Origin: Planctomycetes bacterium UBA1662
GTDB lineage: Bacteria; Planctomycetota; UBA8108
Reading direction: 5' to 3'
Length of the DNA stretch: 6,232 bases
Assembly (NCBI GenBank): GCA_002320775.1
Contig: DCKY01000193.1
Span: 2,233 to 8,464, forward strand
The notes below the pieces were generated by a model. That model ran no database searches. It was not told the DNA's origin and saw nothing but the letters and a program-made list of their open reading frames with translations. The position numbers and the translations under genes are program-made. Below, one piece after another: positions 1 to 6,232 of this stretch (position 1 is its first letter; each line of letters begins with the position of its first letter).

Positions 1-8
1 GGGGCAAT

Positions 9-12
9 TCCT
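9..12 (-). promoter_or_regulatory. SD-like AGGA right after the FAAL-ACP-reductase stop
   Basis: The stop codon TAA (15-13) is followed at once by AGGA, then ATTGCCCC to the window edge. This could be the ribosome binding site of a closely spaced downstream gene on the same strand starting just outside the window. Four bases can occur by chance. Confidence 0.25.
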
Positions 13-3000
13 TTAATCCGAGCTCAGGTTCACCAGGCGATGCCCATCTTCGACAATCCCCTGCCCCCGCATGAAGCCAAGGATGCCCGCGACGACATCA
101 TCAAGATGCGGGTCTTCTTTGCCGTGCGGAGCTTGTTGGCGAAATCGCTGAAAGTTGCTGTTGTCGTAGCGCTTGAACTCCATGGCGGTGATGTTGCTCA
201 CCGAGCGCACGAGGAAGTTCAACAAGGGAAAGAGCAGGTCGTCTTTACGACATCTCTCAATGACCTCCGGGACGAACTCATCCAGCGTGAAGTTTTCAAA
301 GTCCTGCCCGGTGAGCCGGGCCAGGATCGTCGTGATATCGAGCATCGTGGCGTGGGTATCCCGGGTCACGTGACAGGTCGTACCCAGGCTCCCGGGAAGC
401 GACGAAATGGCGACAATGTTGTCAGCGGCCAGGTCCGCGGGAGAAAAGCTGACCTGGTTTTCAGCCGTGGTCCCGATTCGGTGCTTGAGCATAAATGCGA
501 GCAGGCGAATCGAAATATCAAAATTATGCCCCTCCCCGGCGATGGAAGGACTCAGGAGAGCGGGTCGAAAAATCCGGGCCTGGAGACCGTGCCGCATAGC
601 CCTCAACACCACCTGCTCGGACACCCACTTGCTCTGGCTGTAACCAAAATCAAGGTGCTCCATGTCGGGGTTCGTATCCGTCTCGAACAAGGTCTTCTTA
701 ACAGACCAGCCAAACACGAAGGTCGTTGAAATATGATTCAGGACCTTCGCCCGGTCGCTAAGCGCAAGGCGTATGACCTCGTGGGTTCCACCGACGTTCG
801 CCTCACGCATGGCCTCATAATCGGACAGGTAATTGACCATGGCCCCATTGTGGTAAATCTCCTGCACCTGGCGTGACAGCAGCAGCCAGTCAGCCCGGCT
901 CAGGCCGAGGTTCGCCCGGGCAAGATCGCCGCACACCGGTCGTACCCGCCGCTCCCAGGCGAGGGGCTTCGTTCCAGGAGGGCCCCCTACGGCCGCAAGC
1001 CCCTCGCGCAAGCGCTCCATACCGGCGACCGGATCCTTTGCGCGAACGAGCACAAAGACCTCAGACTCGCATCGCTCCAGGATGCTCTTGAGAAGGAACG
1101 GGCCGAAGAAGCCTGTGCCTCCCGTCAGAAGTATCGCGCCACGGGAGGCCTCCTGTGATGAAGCCCCGGCCAAAAGTTCGGAGGGCTCGAATCGAAGGCG
1201 CGTGTCAGCGCGCATCATACGGGCCTCCAGGCCCTGGTGTTCGCGCTGCAGCTTCAAGACTGTACGTTTAAAGCGCAGCTTCGCCCGGGGCGCTGCCGCC
1301 GCGACATCCTCGAGAAGCTCGAATAACTCGGAAACGGCGATCTTGATGAGAAGCCGCAAATCGACCGCACCAGACAGATCGTCATCGCCCCGGGCTTCCA
1401 GCTCCGCCTTCAAATCGTGAGCAAACTCGGCAATGCGTAAGGAGTCGAGTCCCACGTCTCCCAGCGTACCGGTCTCTTCACCCGTGAGTCCATATCTCTG
1501 AAACAGCTCGCCAAACGGCCCCACAGGAGCGGCCCCTGCTTTCGAGCCGAAGACTTCAGCCGCGCTCCCCGGTGTACCCCGGCGCACCTCGCCGACAAGC
1601 TCCAGCTTGCCCGCGAGCCAACGCTCGCGAGCCTGGTGCCGGGAGATCTTACCCGAGCTGGTCTTGGGTATGGTCTTCGCCCGGATGTAAACGAACAGAT
1701 CCGCTCCAATCCCGAGGGCCTGATGGAGCTTGCTGTTCAGAAGATCGGCATCAGGAAGACGCCTGTCGTTTCGGAGCTCGGCGACCACCACGAGCTGTTC
1801 GCGGCCCCCATCATCGCAGGCGAAAGCCGCGACGCAGCTCTTGCGGATTGCGCGATCCTGCTCGACGATCATTTCGATGTCCTGCGGGTAGTAGTTGAGG
1901 CCGCGAACAATGATGAGATCCTTCGTCCGTCCGCAAATGTAGAGCTCACCGTCGCAGAGAAAGCCAAGATCCCCACTGCGAAGCCAGGTCGGCGACTCCT
2001 CGCCATCTCCCTGGAGCTTCGCCTCGAAGGTCGCTCGGCTGAGCTCGGGGCGATTCCAATACCCCCTGCACTTGCTCGGCCCGTTGATCCAGATCTCACC
2101 GATCGACCCCTCCGGGAGCTCTTTGAAGTCATCCTTGATATCAACGATCTTAACCTCAGTGCTCCCCAGGGGCTCTCCACAGCTGACCAGGCTCCTGGTC
2201 TGCGTATTCCCGGCCGGGGTTGACACGGCAACCGCCTCATTCTCAGTGAGCCGTTCGGCATCGAATGCCTGAACTGTGCGGCCGTAGTTCGAGACCGCGA
2301 GCGTGAACTCGGCAAGACCGTAAGCTGAAAAGAAGCTGTCTGGGTCAAGGCCATAGGGCTCGAACCTGGCTATGAAGTCGCGATAGACCTGGGCACGAAC
2401 CGGCTCCGCCGCGGTCATCAGGAACCGCAGCGAGCTCAGGTCAAGCTTTTCGAAGGCCTCAGGCGGCAGCTTCTCTGTGCGAAGAAGGCAATACTCGTAG
2501 GCGAAATTCGGAGCGGAGGTGGCCGTACCTCCAACTTTGCTGATGGTCTCAAGCCAGAGGGTCGGAGACTGAATGAAGTCCTGCGGCGAAAATCCATAGG
2601 TGGTGCCGCCTTTGAGCGCGAAGAAGAGGTAATACCCGATCAAGCCCATGTCGTGATATTGCGGCAGCCAGGACACCCCGACAGGCTGGTGGTCGACAAC
2701 GGCATCGCAGTTCTCCAGAAGGTTTTCGTGGGTCACCATGACGCCTTTGGGGTTGCTGGTAGAGCCCGAAGTGTATTGGAGAAAGAGAATGTCCGAATGC
2801 GCCTCGGAAATCGTGGCCGAGACGTTCTTCTCGGCGTCATTGCTGACGATCCACTGCATCCGGGCGAGCGGGTTCCCCTGCGAAGAGAAGGCCGAGGCCT
2901 GGTTACGGGCCTGGCTCAATTTCATCGACCAGAAATAGGATCGCTCCGTAAGCACAGCGGATGCGCCGCAATCATTGGCAATGAAATTCAGCTTGGCGAG

Positions 3001-3300
3001 AGCCGCCTGGAATCCTCGCCCAGTCGGAGGGTACGCCGGGACCGGAATGAGACCTATACGCGCGCAGGCGAAGAAGGCGCAGATCATCTCCAGCCCAGGC
3101 GGATAAAGAAGAAGCACGCGCGCACCGAGTTCCATCCTGCCGGCGCTTTGAAGATGCGCTGCGATATCGGTCGTGCGCCGCAGGAACTCAGCGTAGGTGT
3201 AGGACTCGGCGGTGTTCCCGTGGCGGTCGAGAAACGCGTAAAGCAATCGTTCCGGATGCTGCTCTATACAATGATAAAGCGGATCTAAAATGGTGCGCAT
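13..3300 (-). CDS. Fatty acyl-AMP ligase - acyl carrier protein - thioester reductase, three-domain enzyme (1095 aa)
   Basis: Predicted cytosolic enzyme that adenylates a free fatty acid, transfers it to its own phosphopantetheine arm and releases it reductively with NAD(P)H as aldehyde or alcohol. Numbering is from ATG 3300. Residues 1 to about 570 are the adenylation domain: P-loop YTSGSTSNPKG (176-186), the FAAL-typical SWLPQYHDMGLIG (210-222), SAYGLAEFT (325-333), RSGDLG (441-446), RTKDLIIVRGLNYYPQDIE (458-476) and the A10 lysine in TSSGKISR (K551). The carrier domain spans about 592-666, with GLDSL giving attachment Ser620. After a basic helical linker, the reductase (about 720-1095) has GGTGFFG (727-733), the HISTT Thr and a YSQSK Tyr887/Lys891 pair. 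The motif order matches carboxylic acid reductases, but the first domain looks FAAL-like. No condensing domain, and no phosphopantetheinyl transferase, is in view. An in-frame GTG at 3432 would add 44 Trp/Pro/Cys-containing residues unlike a FAAL N-terminus. ATG 3300 (MRTILDPL...) fits the family start, so I chose it. Chain length and final product cannot be read from sequence. Confidence 0.9.
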   Translation of the reverse strand: MRTILDPLYHCIEQHPERLLYAFLDRHGNTAESYTYAEFLRRTTDIAAHLQSAGRMELGARVLLLYPPGLEMICAFFACARIGLIPVPAYPPTGRGFQAALAKLNFIANDCGASAVLTERSYFWSMKLSQARNQASAFSSQGNPLARMQWIVSNDAEKNVSATISEAHSDILFLQYTSGSTSNPKGVMVTHENLLENCDAVVDHQPVGVSWLPQYHDMGLIGYYLFFALKGGTTYGFSPQDFIQSPTLWLETISKVGGTATSAPNFAYEYCLLRTEKLPPEAFEKLDLSSLRFLMTAAEPVRAQVYRDFIARFEPYGLDPDSFFSAYGLAEFTLAVSNYGRTVQAFDAERLTENEAVAVSTPAGNTQTRSLVSCGEPLGSTEVKIVDIKDDFKELPEGSIGEIWINGPSKCRGYWNRPELSRATFEAKLQGDGEESPTWLRSGDLGFLCDGELYICGRTKDLIIVRGLNYYPQDIEMIVEQDRAIRKSCVAAFACDDGGREQLVVVAELRNDRRLPDADLLNSKLHQALGIGADLFVYIRAKTIPKTSSGKISRHQARERWLAGKLELVGEVRRGTPGSAAEVFGSKAGAAPVGPFGELFQRYGLTGEETGTLGDVGLDSLRIAEFAHDLKAELEARGDDDLSGAVDLRLLIKIAVSELFELLEDVAAAAPRAKLRFKRTVLKLQREHQGLEARMMRADTRLRFEPSELLAGASSQEASRGAILLTGGTGFFGPFLLKSILERCESEVFVLVRAKDPVAGMERLREGLAAVGGPPGTKPLAWERRVRPVCGDLARANLGLSRADWLLLSRQVQEIYHNGAMVNYLSDYEAMREANVGGTHEVIRLALSDRAKVLNHISTTFVFGWSVKKTLFETDTNPDMEHLDFGYSQSKWVSEQVVLRAMRHGLQARIFRPALLSPSIAGEGHNFDISIRLLAFMLKHRIGTTAENQVSFSPADLAADNIVAISSLPGSLGTTCHVTRDTHATMLDITTILARLTGQDFENFTLDEFVPEVIERCRKDDLLFPLLNFLVRSVSNITAMEFKRYDNSNFQRFRQQAPHGKEDPHLDDVVAGILGFMRGQGIVEDGHRLVNLSSD

Positions 3301-3312
3301 GGGAATCGGGTG

Positions 3313-3317
3313 TCTCC
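3313..3317 (-). promoter_or_regulatory. Weak ribosome binding site for ATG 3300
   Basis: On the minus strand GGAGA lies 12 bases before ATG 3300, longer than the usual 5-10. For the alternative GTG at 3432, the only purine-rich SD-like bases (GGA) touch the start codon with no spacer. The site therefore mildly favours 3300 as the start, in line with the family N-terminus. Confidence 0.35.
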
Positions 3318-3440
3318 GACCAGTTGCTGGCTCCACAACCGGTAACATCGATGTCGCCCAGGGCGGGAAGCAGCGGAGAACCAGCCCAGCGTACACAAAG
3401 CGCCACAGACCGTGATCGTTCCAGGCCGCCACTCCATGAC

Positions 3441-3480
3441 TTTGAACCCCATTAATAAACCAACGAAATAAAAATCAGCT
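3441..3480 (-). promoter_or_regulatory. AT-rich patch, possible promoter for the FAAL-ACP-reductase gene
   Basis: This 40-base stretch is clearly richer in A/T than the GC-rich DNA around it and lies in the gap upstream of the FAAL gene, after the hairpin. On the minus strand it contains TATTAA (3457-3452), usable as a -10 element. The nearest upstream hexamer at plausible spacing, CTGATT (3478-3473), is a poor -35 match with only 15 bases between. A start near 3445 would give an mRNA leader of roughly 145 bases before ATG 3300. Position and composition support it more than the motifs do. Confidence 0.3.
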
Positions 3481-3506
3481 TATGCGATATCATGCGCGCT
3501 GGCAAG

Positions 3507-3535
3507 CAAAGGGTGGGTCTAACACCCATCCTTTG
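3507..3535 (-). terminator. Hairpin directly after the heparinase-like gene, probable terminator
   Basis: CAAAGGGTGGGT (3507-3518) and ACCCATCCTTTG (3524-3535) form a 12-bp stem with one imperfect pair and a 5-base loop. The hairpin begins four bases after the TAA stop of the heparinase-like gene, which suits a terminator. Its tail on this strand is CTTGCC, not a T run. The T5 run (3536-3540) lies on the plus-strand side, so it would be a canonical intrinsic terminator only for plus-strand transcription, where no gene is seen. It may instead end or protect the minus-strand mRNA by its stem alone. Confidence 0.5.
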
Positions 3536-3538
3536 TTT

Positions 3539-5530
3539 TTACTTGTCGGGGAATGTGGGGTATTGCGGTCCGTCCCAGCGAATCGTGCGGAGCTCGCGAT
3601 CACCACCCTTCCAGCCGGGCGCCACATCGCATGGCCCTACCTTGATCCGGGCCTGCTTACCACGCCAGCTCCGCACGAGCCCGGCTTTGCCCTCGAAGGA
3701 GATTTTTCCCGACTTGAAGGAGACGGGGTCCAGGTCGAGAAAGATCGTATCTGTCCCCCTGGGGGTCTCCACCTTCATCGCCCGGCCATCGGCCAATGGC
3801 GTGACACGCGGCGACCGCTCCGTCTTCAGGCGAGGATAGAGCACCACCGTCACGGTACCGGCCGTCTTTACAGCCAGCTGGATGTGGTCGGAGTGGACGG
3901 TCGGCTTCGCCCCGGCGGGCCGCACGAAGATCACGTCCATGTCGACGTCCTCGGGACCCTGCAGCGTGACGCCGGCGGCGGTCGGCACGATCTTGCCGCC
4001 AAGGAAGAGCCGCCAGATAGTCGGCACCGACCCGGCATCCAGCGTATCGGCGACGACGAAGTAGTTGGGGCCCAGGGGATCGGTATCCTTGGCGAACGCG
4101 ATCTGCCGCTGCCACCCGCGCCGCTTGCCTCGCACATAGTCGAAGACCGGCGATTTGCTGAACTCGTGGATCGCCATCACCCGCTCCCCGTTATAGGTCG
4201 AGGGCTTACCGGGCATGCTATGTGCTGCCCGCGAGTCCTTGTTGCGGCGATTCTGGTAATCGTCCTCGGTACACAGCTCGCGTCCCTTGCCCCAGACGGT
4301 AATACTGCCCGAGTCGTTGAAGTAGTGCGAGTGGTTGCGGCCGGCGATCAGGTACAGCACCGTCTCCCGGTCGGAAGCGATGGTGTTGCGCAGCAGCACA
4401 CCGGTTTCTGAATAGACCGCACTGCCCCAGGACGGCGGTCTCGGCTGCAGCCCGCAATTGCTGAAGAACCTGCGGAAGCCCATCATGCCCGGATAGTAGC
4501 TGAGAATGCCGGGCTGGTTAAACTCCCCCTGCTCCTTGTGCATCCAGGCCATCCGGGCAGCGAATTCCGGATCCTTGTCTTTCCAGATGCAGGCCATCGT
4601 GCCGAACATATTCGTTCGCTCTTTGGCGTAGGTGTGCCCCAGCGACGGCTGGCGGCGGAAGTTCTGGCATTTCGCGTCCCGCGGCGTCGCGATATTGCCG
4701 AACCACTCGATCGCCTTCTTGAGCTTCGGGTTGAAGAGGTTCCCATCGGCAGGAGCACCGGCGTTTCGGGCAATGAGGAAGGCGGCAATCCACTGGTCGA
4801 AGATCACCATCGAGTAATGCGGGCATTCGATCATGCCTCCCTGGGGGTCGATCCAGTCTTCAACCTCCTGCTTGAGGCCCTGGAAACCCGCATCGAACCA
4901 GCCTTTGCTCTTGGGGTGTGACGGGATCAGCGCGGCAAAGGTGATGCGGTAGCCATTGGCGGAGGTTGTCATATTGGGGTTGAGGCTGCACTTGCCCGTC
5001 TTCGGATCCCAGTAGCTGGGATGGTGAAGCATGGTGTTGACCTGGACGATTTTTCCAAGCATCTGCTTCCGCTCCCCGGGCGTGATCGCCTTGCCTGCCA
5101 GGGCAGCGTCTGCAAGGCTGGCTGCCAGGCCGGCCGGCCTCGAGTAGGCGTGGGGCCCCACACCTTTTTCGATGGTGGCAGGCATCGCCGCGATCAGCTT
5201 GTCGAGCGCCTGGAAGGCCACCTTGACAATGGCTTTTTCGGCATTGGTATTTCCAGCGACAAGCGCGGCAAACACCAACTCGTCTGGCTTGCCGGTCCCA
5301 TCGAAATGGTCGACGAATTTCATCCTGGAGTAGGCGGCGAGCTCAGCTTCTGACAGCCGCGCCCGGGCTCTCGCCACATCCTGCGCTGTAACATAGAGAC
5401 AAGGATGCGGATCCTTATCGGCGCCGGGCCACGCCGCAGCCACCTCCACCTGTCCAGGTCCACAGGCAATCAGCAGAATGAGTAAGGTAGTGCGAAATAT
5501 GACTCGGGCTCTACTGGAACACACGATCAA
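3539..5530 (-). CDS. Exported heparinase II/III-like protein (putative polysaccharide lyase), probable lipoprotein (663 aa)
   Basis: Probably acts outside the cytoplasmic membrane on an acidic polysaccharide; the substrate is unknown. The N-terminus has basic residues (R7, R9, R13), a hydrophobic run (14-22) and LIAC (20-23), a good lipobox with Cys23 as lipidation site. Cleavage after the AAA at 31-33 by signal peptidase I is the alternative. Residues about 45-355 look mainly helical, as in the alpha/alpha-toroid of heparinase II/III-type lyases, with NMTTSANGYR (186-195) and ECPHYSM (235-241) as candidate Asn, His and Tyr catalytic segments. The beta-rich C-terminal half holds RNHSHYFNDSGSITVWGKG (398-416), resembling the family's H-x-H...D-x-G-S motif, and AHSMPGKPSTYNG (436-448), resembling its second His motif. 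Later comes NYFVVADTLDAG. Eight cysteines besides Cys23 and Cys4 may form disulfides. The start is TTG, overlapping the upstream stop as TTGA; GTG 5524 is the only close in-frame alternative and would shorten it by two residues. The fold call is fairly safe; lyase activity is inferred. Confidence 0.75.
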   Translation of the reverse strand: MIVCSSRARVIFRTTLLILLIACGPGQVEVAAAWPGADKDPHPCLYVTAQDVARARARLSEAELAAYSRMKFVDHFDGTGKPDELVFAALVAGNTNAEKAIVKVAFQALDKLIAAMPATIEKGVGPHAYSRPAGLAASLADAALAGKAITPGERKQMLGKIVQVNTMLHHPSYWDPKTGKCSLNPNMTTSANGYRITFAALIPSHPKSKGWFDAGFQGLKQEVEDWIDPQGGMIECPHYSMVIFDQWIAAFLIARNAGAPADGNLFNPKLKKAIEWFGNIATPRDAKCQNFRRQPSLGHTYAKERTNMFGTMACIWKDKDPEFAARMAWMHKEQGEFNQPGILSYYPGMMGFRRFFSNCGLQPRPPSWGSAVYSETGVLLRNTIASDRETVLYLIAGRNHSHYFNDSGSITVWGKGRELCTEDDYQNRRNKDSRAAHSMPGKPSTYNGERVMAIHEFSKSPVFDYVRGKRRGWQRQIAFAKDTDPLGPNYFVVADTLDAGSVPTIWRLFLGGKIVPTAAGVTLQGPEDVDMDVIFVRPAGAKPTVHSDHIQLAVKTAGTVTVVLYPRLKTERSPRVTPLADGRAMKVETPRGTDTIFLDLDPVSFKSGKISFEGKAGLVRSWRGKQARIKVGPCDVAPGWKGGDRELRTIRWDGPQYPTFPDK

Positions 5531-6232
5531 TCGACCTGCTGAAAGATAAAGACGCCTTTGCGGTTTGAAACAATGATGTCAATCCGCCCATCTCCGTCAA
5601 AGTCCTTCGTTTCAAACTGCGCGCCCACGCCGCTCTGCATGTCGACCGTGTGCTTCGTGAGTTTTGGTGGCTGACCTTCCTGCGTCACGATATCGAACCA
5701 GGCCAGCTCACTCGGTTGGCCGGCGAGTGCCGGCCTGAAACCGTGAGCGAAAAAGCGCCGGCCGGTCACCAGGTCGAGGCGTCCATCACCATTGATGTCC
5801 ACGAAGTTTGCTGAGTGAGTTTCCTTGATCGATTTATCAAGCGTATGCTGCTCGAAGGTGGGTTCCTTCTTGTCCCCCACTTGCCGGAGCCACCAGATGC
5901 CATGGGCGTGAGCCGAGGTTGAGATCACATCGTTGCGGCCATCGCCATCGAGATCCGCAACATGCATATCTGCACAGCTTGGACCAAGCTTCGACTTGTG
6001 GAAGGGCCATGCGCCTTCGTGCTTGCGTCCGGCCCCTGGCTGTTCCCACCAGCCTTGAGGCGTGATGACATCCTTGAGCTTGTCGCCGTTGATGTCGCCG
6101 ACTCCGAGGCCGTGGTAATATTTGTCGGCAGCGTGCCTGCCTGGATCAATCTTGTGAACCGCCCAGGGCGCGGCGGGGTCGGCGGGAGCCCCCACCCACG
6201 ACATATGCCCAGCGACTCCCATCAGAAAGACA
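5527..6232 (-). CDS. VCBS/FG-GAP repeat protein, 5'-truncated by the window edge
   Basis: The C-terminal part of a beta-propeller-type repeat protein. Four Asp-rich, calcium-loop-like motifs recur, numbered from the internal Met at 6222: DINGDKLKD (43-51), DLDGDGRND (90-98), DINGDGRLD (142-150) and DFDGDGRID (207-215). Each is followed by a hydrophobic strand, and three by an aromatic patch (GWWEQP, IWWLRQ, LAWFD); the chain ends KGVFIFQQVD. This pattern is typical of VCBS/FG-GAP proteins, which are usually exported and involved in binding or adhesion, and are abundant in Planctomycetes and Verrucomicrobia. The frame stays open through the last ten bases (VFL before Met 6222), and no signal peptide is seen, so the true start most likely lies outside the window. 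The TGA stop overlaps the TTG start of the heparinase-like gene, so the two are probably co-translated. No catalytic domain is visible. Ligand and partner are unknown. Confidence 0.85.
   Translation of the reverse strand, partial: VFLMGVAGHMSWVGAPADPAAPWAVHKIDPGRHAADKYYHGLGVGDINGDKLKDVITPQGWWEQPGAGRKHEGAWPFHKSKLGPSCADMHVADLDGDGRNDVISTSAHAHGIWWLRQVGDKKEPTFEQHTLDKSIKETHSANFVDINGDGRLDLVTGRRFFAHGFRPALAGQPSELAWFDIVTQEGQPPKLTKHTVDMQSGVGAQFETKDFDGDGRIDIIVSNRKGVFIFQQVD
5535..5537 (-). promoter_or_regulatory. Short SD-like AGG inside the VCBS gene, before the heparinase-like gene
   Basis: AGG lies 4 bases before the TTG start (5530) and 10 bases before the alternative GTG (5524). It is too weak to decide between them. 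With the TTGA stop/start overlap, translation of the heparinase-like protein is more likely to depend on ribosomes finishing the VCBS gene. Confidence 0.3.

Larger units (their letters stand above)
3301..3538. other. Intergenic gap between the two transcription units
   Basis: A 238-base gap. From the heparinase-like stop towards the FAAL gene it contains the 12-bp hairpin, an AT-rich promoter-like patch, then about 140 bases of GC-rich sequence that is open in two minus-strand frames: the 44-codon extension of the FAAL frame from GTG 3432, and a separate 55-codon frame from ATG 3452 to TAG 3285. Neither resembles a known protein to me, so I read this stretch as a leader. Confidence 0.5.

Noticed and set aside
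40..729. Plus-strand open frame of 229 codons opposite the reductase domain
   Set aside because: It lies fully antisense to a domain with clear reductase motifs, its translation is low-complexity and charged with no recognisable family, and such frames arise readily in GC-rich DNA.
1636..2223. Plus-strand open frame of 195 codons opposite the adenylation domain
   Set aside because: Antisense to conserved FAAL motifs and without any recognisable domain; a shadow of codon bias.
2653..3288. Plus-strand open frame of 211 codons opposite the FAAL N-terminal half
   Set aside because: Antisense to the P-loop and YHDMGLIG region, which are certainly coding; no motif of its own.
3301..3432. 44-residue N-terminal extension of the FAAL from GTG 3432
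   Set aside because: The extension has no family resemblance and no properly spaced SD, while MRTILDPL at ATG 3300 matches how FAAL proteins begin. It is kept only as an alternative.
3482..4411. Plus-strand open frame of 309 codons opposite the heparinase-like gene
   Set aside because: The longest antisense frame, but its product is rich in His, Arg, Gly and Pro with no family resemblance, and the minus-strand frame is 663 codons with signal peptide and lyase-like motifs.
5527..6222. Reading the VCBS gene as complete from Met 6222
   Set aside because: The frame stays open to the window edge and the 231-aa form lacks the signal peptide expected for this kind of protein, so it is treated as truncated.
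1..6232. CRISPR arrays, insertion sequences, tRNA or rRNA genes
   Set aside because: I saw no spaced direct repeats, transposase motifs, terminal inverted repeats or RNA-gene signatures. The only clear repeats are the protein-level Asp-rich loops of the VCBS gene.

Overview
The window reads as GC-rich chromosomal DNA (about 60% GC by eye). All three supported genes lie on the minus strand. Two things point to a Planctomycetes/PVC-type bacterium, probably environmental. One is a secreted-type VCBS/FG-GAP repeat protein with tryptophan-rich repeats ('GWWEQP', final 'KGVFIFQQ'). The other is a large exported heparinase II/III-like protein. Both are common types in that group. This placement is an inference, since no rRNA or marker gene is present.

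Layout in transcription order (right to left): (1) 6232-5527 holds the 3' part of the VCBS/FG-GAP repeat gene, which runs off the right edge. (2) 5530-3539 holds a 663-aa exported, probably lipid-anchored, heparinase II/III-like protein. Its TTG start overlaps the previous stop (TTGA), so these two genes form a translationally coupled pair. (3) 3538-3301 is a 238-base gap. It has a strong hairpin directly after the stop of gene 2 and an AT-rich, promoter-like patch, so a new transcription unit probably begins here. (4) 3300-13 holds a three-domain enzyme: fatty acyl-AMP ligase (FAAL), acyl carrier protein, and NAD(P)H-dependent thioester reductase. Its stop is followed at once by an SD-like AGGA, so another gene may start just beyond the left edge.

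Functional reading: the VCBS protein and the heparinase-like protein look like an extracytoplasmic pair, perhaps for polysaccharide binding and breakdown. The FAAL-ACP-reductase is cytosolic. It should activate a free fatty acid as acyl-AMP, load it on its own ACP and release it reductively as an aldehyde or alcohol. Nothing in the window links the two units biochemically. No mobile element, CRISPR array, tRNA or rRNA was recognised. The least ordinary item is the compact FAAL-ACP-reductase with no condensing domain. Its building blocks are known, but its product and role are not evident here.
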